Virus record (IMG/VR): IMGVR_UViG_3300027709_000056
Span: 124,001-188,000 of that record
DNA from: a virus
Direction: 5' to 3' (one strand)
DNA length: 64,000 nucleotides
Shown here: positions 31,207 to 39,895 of the stretch, in pieces
How positions within the stretch are numbered: position 1 is the first letter of the stretch
Layout of the letters: each line of letters begins with the position of its first letter
Translations under genes and position numbers: made by a program
The notes under the pieces: model-generated
Database searches by the model: none
The model's input: the letters and a program-made list of their open reading frames with translations, nothing else
Told to the model about the DNA's origin: nothing

Positions 31207-31434
31207 TTAACTGATATCAACAAGTTTGTCAAGATCTTTATTGCCGGAATTGTTCATTCTAGCTTTAATTTGGCGTTCACTCACTTCTAGTTTGTGGGCA
31301 TTTAGCATTAAAGAAATTTGTCTTTTTGCTTCTGGGTTCCGGGTTTGGAAATATTTTTTGGTAAGCTCTGCGATTTTTTCATCGATTTCTTTATCAGAGA
31401 GTACCGCTAAATTTTCTGCTAAAGGATGGATCAT
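31207..31434 (-). CDS. Small helical protein of unknown function
   Basis: 75 residues: LSDKEIDEKIAELTKKYFQTRNPEAKRQISLMLNAHKLE and a charged end. Two helices. Recurs in marine T4-like phages next to the PolIII-like fragment as I recall, no function known. AGG six bases before the ATG. Confidence 0.6.
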   Translation of the reverse strand: MIHPLAENLAVLSDKEIDEKIAELTKKYFQTRNPEAKRQISLMLNAHKLEVSERQIKARMNNSGNKDLDKLVDIS

Positions 31435-31444
31435 TTATTACCTA

Positions 31445-32011
31445 TTAAGTAAACGTACTAACATAGTGACCAAATACTGTAGTTCCACCGTCTGAAGTCC
31501 AAAAGTCAATAACCATTGGATTTACATTACTTGCTACGACAAATGGGCTAGGAAAACTAGCATCGTATTTAATTGTTCCACCACCTGATGTTGCCCAAGT
31601 AACTGTTCTTGCAGTACTGTCACCTAAAGTATCTAATAACATTAATCTTATTTTACCAACTTTTCCTGCCGCTGGCCAATCAGTAAAAGTTAGTGTAATA
31701 TTTGCACCAATAGTAAATGTTTGGAAATTACCATTAGTGAAACTAATATTTTGAGGTCCAACTACTGTTCCACCTGCATACAGTTTTTCTGTATTAGCAG
31801 TAAGTGTTGCACCAGTAACTTCATTACCTAGAAAGTCATTATCAGCATTAAGTTTAGCCGTGTTTGTTTGTAGATCTTCGATTTCACTTTTGGCCGCAGT
31901 AAAGTTGTTCTTTATTGTGCTAAAGTTATTACGAAACCCTTGGCTATCGTTATCCTGGCCTGCTATAGGATATGTAGCATCAATGCTTGTATTGTCAATA
32001 TTACTTGCCAT
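31445..32011 (-). CDS. Virion fibre-type protein with adaptor-like N-terminus
   Basis: 188 residues. The N-terminus (YPIAGQDNDSQGFRNNFSTIKNNFTAAKSEI) is a variant of the adaptor motif in the larger fibres. The rest is beta-rich (FTNGNFQTFTIGANITLTFTDWPAAGKVGKIRLML; PMVIDFWTSDGGTTVFGHY), typical of a compact fibre head. Late GATAAATA box 22 bases upstream. Possibly a tail or neck accessory. Confidence 0.7.
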   Translation of the reverse strand: MASNIDNTSIDATYPIAGQDNDSQGFRNNFSTIKNNFTAAKSEIEDLQTNTAKLNADNDFLGNEVTGATLTANTEKLYAGGTVVGPQNISFTNGNFQTFTIGANITLTFTDWPAAGKVGKIRLMLLDTLGDSTARTVTWATSGGGTIKYDASFPSPFVVASNVNPMVIDFWTSDGGTTVFGHYVSTFT

Positions 32012-32032
32012 TATTTTTCCTCTCTAGTATAT

Positions 32033-32041
32033 ATATTTATC
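32033..32041 (-). promoter_or_regulatory. T4-type late promoter box (GATAAATATA)
   Basis: Minus-strand GATAAATATA 22 bases before the ATG at 32011. Confidence 0.65.
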
Positions 32042-32045
32042 GCCT

Positions 32046-35000
32046 TTAAACATTAAAGGCATAGTTCCCGAAGGGAATATATTGCTCATAGCTATTTCCT
32101 TCGGTTGCGTCTATTATGTATCTATCAATTTCAAAGTCTAATTGTCTAAAATTGAACTCGCTATTAGCGATATTTAGTAATATAGTAGCACTAGTTCCTG
32201 GTTTACAGTAGCATAATGGAACACCTGTAACAAATCCTAGCTCTTGTACTGAATTGCTTTGGGAAGTAGTCATCCATAATGGTAAAAAGTCACGTTCTGT
32301 AAGTCCAACTGTTTTTATATTATTACGCATATTTGTAACATTACTAATATATCGTTTACTGTTAGTAATATCACTAATTTGTATAGCATCACTATCTGTT
32401 TTAATTGGTGTACCTTGAGGTCTCCATCTAAATGGATCACTTGTTGTTGTAGCAATTTGTTGGGCAGTTACAGTATCACCATTTAATAACTGAACTGTTA
32501 TGACACCGTTCGCATCATAAATTACAGTTCCTGTTCTAGTAATAATTTCGAGATCGTTACCAAATGCTAATACTTGAATAATCTGTCCTGTTGCATTTAC
32601 AATTTCAAATACGGCTACACCTGCTCCTTGTTTAGTAACATCATCAAATGCTTCATAGTCTACACTATCAACTGTAATTTGCTCTTCAGTTTTCATTCTT
32701 ACTGAAGATTTAACGTCAGTAGATCCTGTTGATTCATACGGGTCAAATACTTCTAAATAAACTACTTCATATTCAATATCGTTACTACCGGCTTTTTTAG
32801 CAACCGCAGTTTTAACTTGACCTAGTTTAAATTGTTTTCTAGAATGATTCTTTCTTGATACTGCAACATATTCTCTAATAGATTTTGTTTCAATTCCAGC
32901 ATATATTAACATTTTAATTTGTTTTTGTAAACCAAACGAAGGATCATTGGGTCTGTAAATACTTGCAGGTGTAAAGATATTAGGATCACCAATAAAGTTA
33001 TTATAAAGAGTTCGTTGTGCTGGCTTCATAAAAGGCTTAACAGATATATTACTATAAGTTATATTATCTGGATCACTAACTACAACATTAAATTCTCTTG
33101 AAATAGCACTGAATCCAAAACGGTCTCTTGCTTCTATAGTAAATCTAAATTTTCTATCTAAAGTAGTTGTAGAACCATCTAGTTGAAATGCATTTTTATC
33201 AATTGTTGATAATCCTTTTTCCCATAGTTCTGATTCTGAGTTAAATTTTCTAAACTGATTAACTTTACCAACAAGTTCTCCATTTGGATTTAATTTTAAT
33301 CCTGGAGGTAATTCGCCAGCAGTAACTCTATATAATAATGCACTAAGAATTGATTGGTCAAGTATTTTTGCTACAACACTAAACGTACTAACAAAGTTTG
33401 CATTAATACTTCCTAAACTTGCGGCAGTTGTCCATTCGATAGAAGTTTCTACTTCTCCTAAAATATTAACTGTAAATGTTTTTGGCTTTTCTGCTAATAA
33501 AACATTTGCTCCAGTAAAGCGTCTTGCTTTAACTGTAAATTTATATTCTTTTGTAACTGCTGGTTGATAAGGAACTCGTCCTGCAATTTCTCCTGTAGCA
33601 ACATCTAATACCATTCCTGGAGGCAACACACTAGCAGAATTATCATCGTTGTATTGTTGTAACTCATATGACAATGCACCAACAATAGTATTTGGATCAA
33701 ATACATCTAAGTAAATTGTTACATAATTGTTTGCTCGTTTATATCCTATGTTAGCAGGAGTTAACCAAACTGGAGTTCTAAGGAATGTATTATCAGCTGT
33801 AAATATTCCTGTACCAACTTGCATAATTGTATTATCTGCACGTAAGAAATCATCTCCAACTAGGAATATTATAAATTTTCTTTTTTCAACAGTATCACCG
33901 TCACTAACACTTACAGTAAATTCAAAAAATCTATTAAGTTTCTTTGGACTTTGAGTTTCTATAGCAGAGTCATAACCTTGCGTATCATAAAAATAACTTT
34001 CGTATCCGTTAGCACTTCTTAAACCAAAGTCGAATGGATATTTGTCAAATATTGTAGTATCATAAAATCCGCTACCAGCCGCTAAATCTAATGCTAAAAT
34101 AGGTTCAACAATTCCAACAAGTCTACCATCTTTAGTTAATTGTATTCCTGGAGGTAATACGCCATCTCCATCTGCGAGATAATATTCTAAATTGTCTCCT
34201 GCTGGTAAGTCAGGATCAATTGCTTCAAGTTGAAAATCAACAATACTGCTATCGATAATGTAAAAAGAATTATTAGGACCTATTGGAAGTTTACCTTCGT
34301 TAGTTGTCCAAACTGGAGCATCAGGTCCATTTACAGTAATTTTATATGTTCTATCTTGAATACCTGCGGCATTTGTAGCACGTAATACAAATTCGTATTC
34401 TGTACTACGTTGAACTTCGAATGGAGTTCCTACAACTTTATTTTCTTCTAATCGCATTCCTGGCGGCAATGTACCACTTATTAAACTTACAATGTTAGTA
34501 TTAAGTGTAAATGTTGTTGTTGATCCTGCTTCTAAATAAATGTCAGGAGTACTAACGTATGCATACGCCATAAAGCTCTTTACAATTACTTTCATAAAGT
34601 CTTCTAGAGTATGTGCCGCACCAGCTTTATAATGAGTTACTTGTCCACCTAAGTAACTGTAATAATATGTAGCATTTGTACCATAAAATATTCCGCCTGC
34701 ATCTGGAATTATAGCACCTGTGTATCCTTGGCTTTTTGCTAAAGCATACGTAGAATCTTGTGCAGATAAAAATGTTACACCATTAGCAACACCACCACTA
34801 TACGGAATAGTTGTATCAGTTGCTCCGTGAATAGTTAATAGTCTTTTATTTTGTAATGGAACTGTTGCTGTGTTATAGTCAGAAGCTGTATTACCAGTCT
34901 CTCCTGATGGAAAATAAAATATATCATTTCGGTATTGTGGGTCAAATAGTTGTGACGCAATTGTTACATATGAATGAACATCAGGATCGTCAATTTCAAG

Positions 35001-35546
35001 AAATGCTCTATGCACCATTGCTGACCCGAGGCCGAATCCAATAAATTTTATTCTTGTTTGATCAACATTATTAAAACCTTTTAATGCTGTAATTAAATCT
35101 TTAAGCATATCTATATCAGGTGCTTTAGACGTTTCAGTTGCAATATTCCAAGAACTGAGATAGCCAGTTGGAGCAACTATAATATGATCGCCTACATAGT
35201 TTTCCCATTCAGAAATTTGAGATGTTCCATCGCTACCATCGTCGTGTAGTATAATAGCTACTGGAATTTTTTTACCAGTTAATGCCGGAATAGTAGGTGT
35301 TCTAATAGCTACAGGATATGTATAGCCGCTAGGTTGTTGTGACCAAGTTTTAGTTATACTTAGGTCTGTTGAATTTGTTAATGTAGGTAATGGTTCGCTA
35401 CTTAAATCTGTTATGTCAGGTTTAAATAAAGACCCAAGATCTTCACTTGACGCATCTAAAGGTAGAGTAATTGATGTTGTTACCCTTTCCTCTAGTGTTG
35501 CTAGTGTGTGTCCTGATAATTCTGTCCAAACTGGTAAATTTGCCAT
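32046..35546 (-). CDS. Large virion protein: esterase-like head plus Ig-like repeats
   Basis: 1166 residues. About 65-330: alpha/beta-hydrolase of the PHB-depolymerase/LpqC kind (VAIILHDDGSDGTSQISEW; HIIVAPTGY; TIHGATDTTIPYSGG with the catalytic-type Asp; AGAAHTLEDF with His). The nucleophile elbow reads GFGLGSAM where GxSxG is expected, so the Ser is Gly. About 335-900: several putative Ig/cadherin-like He_PIG modules marked by LPPGMRLE, LPPGIQLTKDGRLVG, LPPGMVLD, LPPGLKLNPNGELVG. About 900-1166: beta-rich tail. Expected at the tail tip or fibre. GATAAATAC box 26 bases upstream. Confidence 0.75.
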   Translation of the reverse strand: MANLPVWTELSGHTLATLEERVTTSITLPLDASSEDLGSLFKPDITDLSSEPLPTLTNSTDLSITKTWSQQPSGYTYPVAIRTPTIPALTGKKIPVAIILHDDGSDGTSQISEWENYVGDHIIVAPTGYLSSWNIATETSKAPDIDMLKDLITALKGFNNVDQTRIKFIGFGLGSAMVHRAFLEIDDPDVHSYVTIASQLFDPQYRNDIFYFPSGETGNTASDYNTATVPLQNKRLLTIHGATDTTIPYSGGVANGVTFLSAQDSTYALAKSQGYTGAIIPDAGGIFYGTNATYYYSYLGGQVTHYKAGAAHTLEDFMKVIVKSFMAYAYVSTPDIYLEAGSTTTFTLNTNIVSLISGTLPPGMRLEENKVVGTPFEVQRSTEYEFVLRATNAAGIQDRTYKITVNGPDAPVWTTNEGKLPIGPNNSFYIIDSSIVDFQLEAIDPDLPAGDNLEYYLADGDGVLPPGIQLTKDGRLVGIVEPILALDLAAGSGFYDTTIFDKYPFDFGLRSANGYESYFYDTQGYDSAIETQSPKKLNRFFEFTVSVSDGDTVEKRKFIIFLVGDDFLRADNTIMQVGTGIFTADNTFLRTPVWLTPANIGYKRANNYVTIYLDVFDPNTIVGALSYELQQYNDDNSASVLPPGMVLDVATGEIAGRVPYQPAVTKEYKFTVKARRFTGANVLLAEKPKTFTVNILGEVETSIEWTTAASLGSINANFVSTFSVVAKILDQSILSALLYRVTAGELPPGLKLNPNGELVGKVNQFRKFNSESELWEKGLSTIDKNAFQLDGSTTTLDRKFRFTIEARDRFGFSAISREFNVVVSDPDNITYSNISVKPFMKPAQRTLYNNFIGDPNIFTPASIYRPNDPSFGLQKQIKMLIYAGIETKSIREYVAVSRKNHSRKQFKLGQVKTAVAKKAGSNDIEYEVVYLEVFDPYESTGSTDVKSSVRMKTEEQITVDSVDYEAFDDVTKQGAGVAVFEIVNATGQIIQVLAFGNDLEIITRTGTVIYDANGVITVQLLNGDTVTAQQIATTTSDPFRWRPQGTPIKTDSDAIQISDITNSKRYISNVTNMRNNIKTVGLTERDFLPLWMTTSQSNSVQELGFVTGVPLCYCKPGTSATILLNIANSEFNFRQLDFEIDRYIIDATEGNSYEQYIPFGNYAFNV

Positions 35547-35572
35547 TATGCTTTATATCCCTTAACTTACAG

Positions 35573-35580
35573 TATTTATC
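35573..35580 (-). promoter_or_regulatory. T4-type late promoter box (GATAAATAC)
   Basis: Minus-strand CCGATAAATACTG 26 bases before the ATG at 35546. Confidence 0.65.
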
Positions 35581-35585
35581 GGATA

Positions 35586-36611
35586 TTAAGCATACTTGTC
35601 TAGATTGTTTTCGAACTCATGTAAACGCTTCCATATACTGCGAAGCTCTGTAATAGTGGTCCAGTTCTCTAAAAATAATGCAAATCCACCATGAACCTTC
35701 TGGAAAGCATTTGATACTTGCACAACTACGCCTAATAGTATAGCACCTGTAAATAAACTAGGTCCAACAATTAAGTACGGTACAATTATCATAAATTGAT
35801 CGTAAGTAATACGCCAAGTATCAAAGTACCCATAATGCATATAAAGTCTATGATAATTGAAGCGTATACCAGTGAATAAACTCCATAGTGTTTCCGGTTG
35901 TGCATAATTGTCTTTGTCATCTTCACCTAATACTAAATCTTTTCTAAATGCGGCTTCTACTTTTTGATTATTATATTCAAGCCCTGGAAGTTTCCATCCA
36001 ACAAACCATGAAATAATAATACCGCCTAATGATACAACTAGAGCTGTCCATACTAACGAACCTGGAATATCACTAAAGAACGGAATTGTAACTGCACTAC
36101 TTAATGCCCATAAAACAGGAATAAAAGCTACTAACGTCATTATAGCTCGTACAACTTGTAATCCTAAATTTTCAACGATGCGAGCAAATCTATTACAATC
36201 TTCTTGAATACGCTGACTAGCACCTTCTATTTCAGTTTCAACATTACGCCAACGTGGAATGTAATTAAATGTAATTGCTTCACGCCAACGTAATCCATAT
36301 AAGCGGGTAAACCATCCTGTTGCAACTGCCAATATAACGTAAGGAAATGCCAGTACAGCGAAAGATGGTTCACCTTGAAATCCATTAAACCAATAATCGA
36401 AACTAATTAATTTGTTGTAAAATAATGCTGTACCTACGTCAGCTTTATCTTTATACTCGCCTGCTGTTTGTAATAAGTTATAAAAGCCACCGTACCATGT
36501 GTTTATAGCTACAGTTATTTGTACTTGTACCCATAAAGATATGGCAAGTAAACTACCGCCGCCCCAGGCCCACAAAGCCCATTTACGACTTTTGTAGAAA
36601 GCGCCTAGCAT
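35586..36611 (-). CDS. sbmA: SbmA/BacA-family inner membrane peptide transporter
   Basis: 341 residues (host SbmA is about 400). The family imports peptides and peptide antibiotics using the proton gradient. Multiple helices (about 12-32, 80-100, 145-175, 185-205, 275-300). Diagnostic wording: LRWREAITFNYIPRWR, EIEGASQRIQEDCNRFARIVE, TLVAFIPVLWALS, and GAILLGVVVQVSNAFQKVHGGF. No Shine-Dalgarno or clear promoter before the ATG; it lies between a YHYH gene and the esterase-like fibre gene in the late fibre block. It lacks the ABC ATPase. Likely inserted in the host inner membrane. Confidence 0.9.
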   Translation of the reverse strand: MLGAFYKSRKWALWAWGGGSLLAISLWVQVQITVAINTWYGGFYNLLQTAGEYKDKADVGTALFYNKLISFDYWFNGFQGEPSFAVLAFPYVILAVATGWFTRLYGLRWREAITFNYIPRWRNVETEIEGASQRIQEDCNRFARIVENLGLQVVRAIMTLVAFIPVLWALSSAVTIPFFSDIPGSLVWTALVVSLGGIIISWFVGWKLPGLEYNNQKVEAAFRKDLVLGEDDKDNYAQPETLWSLFTGIRFNYHRLYMHYGYFDTWRITYDQFMIIVPYLIVGPSLFTGAILLGVVVQVSNAFQKVHGGFALFLENWTTITELRSIWKRLHEFENNLDKYA

Positions 36612-36623
36612 AATCTATAAACG

Positions 36624-37499
36624 TTAAACGCTTCGTTGTTGTTTGGTAGAATTACCAAATATGTAAGGATAGACAGGTTGGAAAGTTGAATTAACTGACA
36701 CGTAATACGCCCATGTCCCGTTTGGATAGTCAGGTGTTTTAGAATATCTTCCGTTGTATTCATCTAATGTACCTGTGCTTACTTGATATTCATGATCATT
36801 AATAAAAGTACCAGCCGCCTTTTCTGCGTATGAAAAGCCACGCCCTGTAGGTTCTGTAGTATAATATTGATATGAACTAGTCATTCTAATTACTGACGAA
36901 AGTACGTTTGTTGGATCTGAATAACTGTATGGTCCGTAAATAGGATATCCATCAAAACAATATCCAACAATTTTGCTGTGACCGTCTGCGTGTCTAAAAC
37001 TGTCTCCACCAAAATCAGTTGCAGTATAATATGTTGGTGTTGGTGTTGCTCCAGTTAACATTGTAGAGCTCCAAGCCGCCGCCGACTCCGTTGATCCTGT
37101 TGGTAAAAACATAAACATAGCAGAGTTATAATGATACTGACCATTTGTTTCTGGCCACCCACCTGCATCGTCGGCACCATAGTTTGATCTAAATTGTACT
37201 GCATTATATTCAAAACCGTCACCCGGTTTATCTGTATTAGGATCAAGTCCGGGTGGAATAATTTCAGGACCTACTGACGGGTTGAATAATGCAACTCCGT
37301 TGTTAGAAATTCCTATTGGTGTTAATGGAACAGTTGCCTGTGCATTAGTAGTATTTTCTCCACCGCGGTATAGAATAGAATAATTATATGTTTGTGCTTG
37401 AGCAGTATTAACGTTTGGTGAGAATACATTATTGCCGAAAGCATTACCGAATGCCGCCGGATTAGGTAAACCATTTGATGTAATTGTTAATGTTGCCAT
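36624..37499 (-). CDS. YHYH-domain virion protein
   Basis: 291 residues. Typical YHYH-family segments: NGQYHYNSAMF, RHADGHSKIVGYCFDGYPIYGPY, and LDEYNGRYSKTPDYPNGTWAYYV. These domains are His/Tyr-rich, probably metal-binding, and occur in marine phage structural proteins. The N-terminus (MATLTITSNGLPNPAAFGN) is beta-rich. AAGGATAAAG serves as SD about nine bases before the ATG. Placed among fibres, so probably on the tail. Confidence 0.85.
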   Translation of the reverse strand: MATLTITSNGLPNPAAFGNAFGNNVFSPNVNTAQAQTYNYSILYRGGENTTNAQATVPLTPIGISNNGVALFNPSVGPEIIPPGLDPNTDKPGDGFEYNAVQFRSNYGADDAGGWPETNGQYHYNSAMFMFLPTGSTESAAAWSSTMLTGATPTPTYYTATDFGGDSFRHADGHSKIVGYCFDGYPIYGPYSYSDPTNVLSSVIRMTSSYQYYTTEPTGRGFSYAEKAAGTFINDHEYQVSTGTLDEYNGRYSKTPDYPNGTWAYYVSVNSTFQPVYPYIFGNSTKQQRSV

Positions 37500-37513
37500 A
37501 AGTCTTTATCCTT

Positions 37514-38221
37514 TTATATAATTATATTCCCTGCGTCAAATGACCTAGAATCTGGTACTAAATAACTTCCAAAATCAATATCAATTTCTGCAATTAACCA
37601 ATCAATTAAACTTGCAATAGTATTGTTCATATTTCCAAAATTAAATCCTGCTGTATTTGGAGCCATTAATCTAACATCAATACCATGTACTAATCCAGTT
37701 AAATCTCCTAGAACAGGACCTACAAAATTACTTGCAGTTAATGTTCCACCGTTAATTAAGTTATTACCGTTTGCATCTAAACTGCCTCCTAATGCAGGAG
37801 TAGTATCAGTAGAAAGTTCTGTAATTGTGCTAACAGTTAATACATTACCAGCAAGTGCCGTAGTTGCACCATTACCACCTTGAATATTTAAAGTACTACC
37901 GTCAGCTAATTGTATGCTACCACTATCAGAAACAACATTAAGTTGTTGAAGTCCACCTAATGCATTAACTGTAATGCCATTAGTTGAGCTAGTTAACGTA
38001 ACATTAGCACCTTGTACTATTTTTTTAAATTGTAAATCAGAGCCAGCTTTTTGATAAAACACACCTTCACCAACGTTGCCTAAATTACTTGCAGTTGTTG
38101 ATTCTGGTGAACGTAAGTCTAGATCTTCAAAATTCTGGTTAGTTTTAATAAACGCTTCGCGTAAATCATCACCTGTGCCGTCGTTTGCTAGTGTTCCTAT
38201 GTTTATCGTTTGTATGGCCAT
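37514..38221 (-). CDS. Tail-fibre protein with NIGT/NDGTGD adaptor N-terminus
   Basis: 235 residues. N-terminal adaptor INIGTLANDGTGDDLREAFIKTNQNFEDL; beta-rich middle (VSDSGSIQLADGSTLNIQGGNG) and a C-terminal segment INGGTLTASNFVGPV ... SLIDWLIAEID. Same adaptor as the 43861 and 44813 products. GATAAATA box about 18 bases before the ATG. Confidence 0.8.
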   Translation of the reverse strand: MAIQTINIGTLANDGTGDDLREAFIKTNQNFEDLDLRSPESTTASNLGNVGEGVFYQKAGSDLQFKKIVQGANVTLTSSTNGITVNALGGLQQLNVVSDSGSIQLADGSTLNIQGGNGATTALAGNVLTVSTITELSTDTTPALGGSLDANGNNLINGGTLTASNFVGPVLGDLTGLVHGIDVRLMAPNTAGFNFGNMNNTIASLIDWLIAEIDIDFGSYLVPDSRSFDAGNIII

Positions 38222-38239
38222 TTTATCTCTCTTCTAACA

Positions 38240-38247
38240 TATTTATC
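38240..38247 (-). promoter_or_regulatory. T4-type late promoter box (GATAAATA)
   Basis: Minus-strand AGGATAAATATG 18 bases before the ATG at 38221, overlapping the end of the upstream subtilase gene. Confidence 0.6.
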
Positions 38248-39895
38248 CTATACCAGGAGTACTATTTCCGCTTGTTCCTGAATAACGTATAGGGTTCTTG
38301 GAATTATAAGGCCAGTAAAGTATTCTATTTGGTGCTCCATAGCGTCTTGGAATAGTATTATATGCACTAAAATCTGTTGTAGTACCTGTATCGTATGAAT
38401 TTGCTGTACTATTTTTTGTAAGAAAATCTTTAAATTGTTGAGCAGTTCCGCCTGGATTTAATTGTAACCATAAAGCACCTATTCCAGTTATTTGTGGAGC
38501 CGCCATAGATGTTCCACCTATTCTTGCTATTTTATATGCACCAAAGCTGTCTGGATGATACTGTACACCTCCATAACCGCTTATACTACTAGTTGCACTT
38601 GTAATATCGTCACCAGCCGCCATTATATCAATGCGTGGTCCACGTTCGCTATCTTGTCTTATAAATTCTTCAGTTCCATATTGAACTCTGTCCATATTTG
38701 CTACCCATAAAGTATTGTCACTATGTGGTGAACTAGGACGGTTATAATAGATAGGCGTGTCTGCTGGTACTCCAAGTTGGTTCGCAGTATCTAATGTATA
38801 ATAGCTATTATAAATGTCACTATAGTAAGGAGCATTAGCACCTGCACATGGATGGTATCCATTGCCAGCCGCCTTAACGCAAATTATACCTGGTGTATCT
38901 GTTAATTGTTCTTGTTCAACATCAGCGGCAGTATTTACGTTTGGATGTCTATTGTTTATTGCACCCCATTGTGTAAATGTACCTGAACTCCATACTTGAG
39001 GAGTGATACTTTGATCTACTCCTTGATAAAATAAAGTTTTTACTTGTTTTCCTAAACCGTCATCATAATACCAACCGTAGCCCCAACTTTGATTTACAAT
39101 AGTAGGACGTCTATATCCTGTAGCAGGATCAATTGGTTTGTTAAGATGCCAAAGTCTAATAACATCATAAATGTCGTTGGAATTTAAAGCGGCTGTTCCA
39201 CCAAATACTCTTACGGAATAAATTTTTGCATTTTTGGCCCAACCGTAATCATAACCTGCGGCAATTCCTGCTACGTGACTTCCGTGTTGTCCTGCATTAT
39301 TACCATCCGAATAAGCGTTGGTATAATGACTTGCAGGCATACAACCTGAAATAATTGTATTCCAGTCTAGTTTTACAAATCTTGAATTACCTTCAGCATC
39401 TCTCCATGATGGGTGACAGTTATAAGTTTCACTTTCTGCAGGTTCAATGCCGTCATCTTGTATAACAATGTCAACGCCGGTACCATCTACTGTATAATTA
39501 TAATCGCCTGTATATGTATTAACTGCCGTTGCTGAATCAAATTCTTTAATAATATGTCTTCTTAATCCCCAATTAACTGCATCTTGATCATTAGATGTTG
39601 AACGATCAAACTGGGCAGTTTGTGTTGCAAATAAAAATCTTGATTCAGCAGGTGGTTTCATTTCTACTGCATGAATTCTTGGATCTTCTGATAACTTTGC
39701 CGCTTCGGCATCAGTCATCATATAATGAGTTATTCTATCATTAGCTTTTTTGGCGTATTTTACATCAACAGTTCTACCTGGAATACTATCACTAACAGAT
39801 CCATCACTTGTAGTATCCCTTTCTAAGTCTTGTTCTATTTCTGCAATATCAATACCTTTTTTAGTAACAACAAGATATTCTTTTTCGTCAGCCAT
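38243..39895 (-). CDS. Subtilisin-like serine protease, catalytic triad intact
   Basis: 550 residues. N-terminal about 85 residues (YLVVTKKGIDIAEIEQDL ... MTDAEAAKLSEDPRIHAVE) are an I9-type propeptide/inhibitor. Catalytic Asp in VIQDDGIE, His in GQHGSHVAGIAAG, oxyanion Asn in VKAAGNG, Ser in GGTSMAAPQ. No signal peptide, so probably virion-borne or intracellular. Could mature fibre or adhesin proteins, or cut host surface proteins. ATG overlaps the upstream subtilase stop, forming a tandem pair. Confidence 0.92.
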   Translation of the reverse strand: MADEKEYLVVTKKGIDIAEIEQDLERDTTSDGSVSDSIPGRTVDVKYAKKANDRITHYMMTDAEAAKLSEDPRIHAVEMKPPAESRFLFATQTAQFDRSTSNDQDAVNWGLRRHIIKEFDSATAVNTYTGDYNYTVDGTGVDIVIQDDGIEPAESETYNCHPSWRDAEGNSRFVKLDWNTIISGCMPASHYTNAYSDGNNAGQHGSHVAGIAAGYDYGWAKNAKIYSVRVFGGTAALNSNDIYDVIRLWHLNKPIDPATGYRRPTIVNQSWGYGWYYDDGLGKQVKTLFYQGVDQSITPQVWSSGTFTQWGAINNRHPNVNTAADVEQEQLTDTPGIICVKAAGNGYHPCAGANAPYYSDIYNSYYTLDTANQLGVPADTPIYYNRPSSPHSDNTLWVANMDRVQYGTEEFIRQDSERGPRIDIMAAGDDITSATSSISGYGGVQYHPDSFGAYKIARIGGTSMAAPQITGIGALWLQLNPGGTAQQFKDFLTKNSTANSYDTGTTTDFSAYNTIPRRYGAPNRILYWPYNSKNPIRYSGTSGNSTPGIG

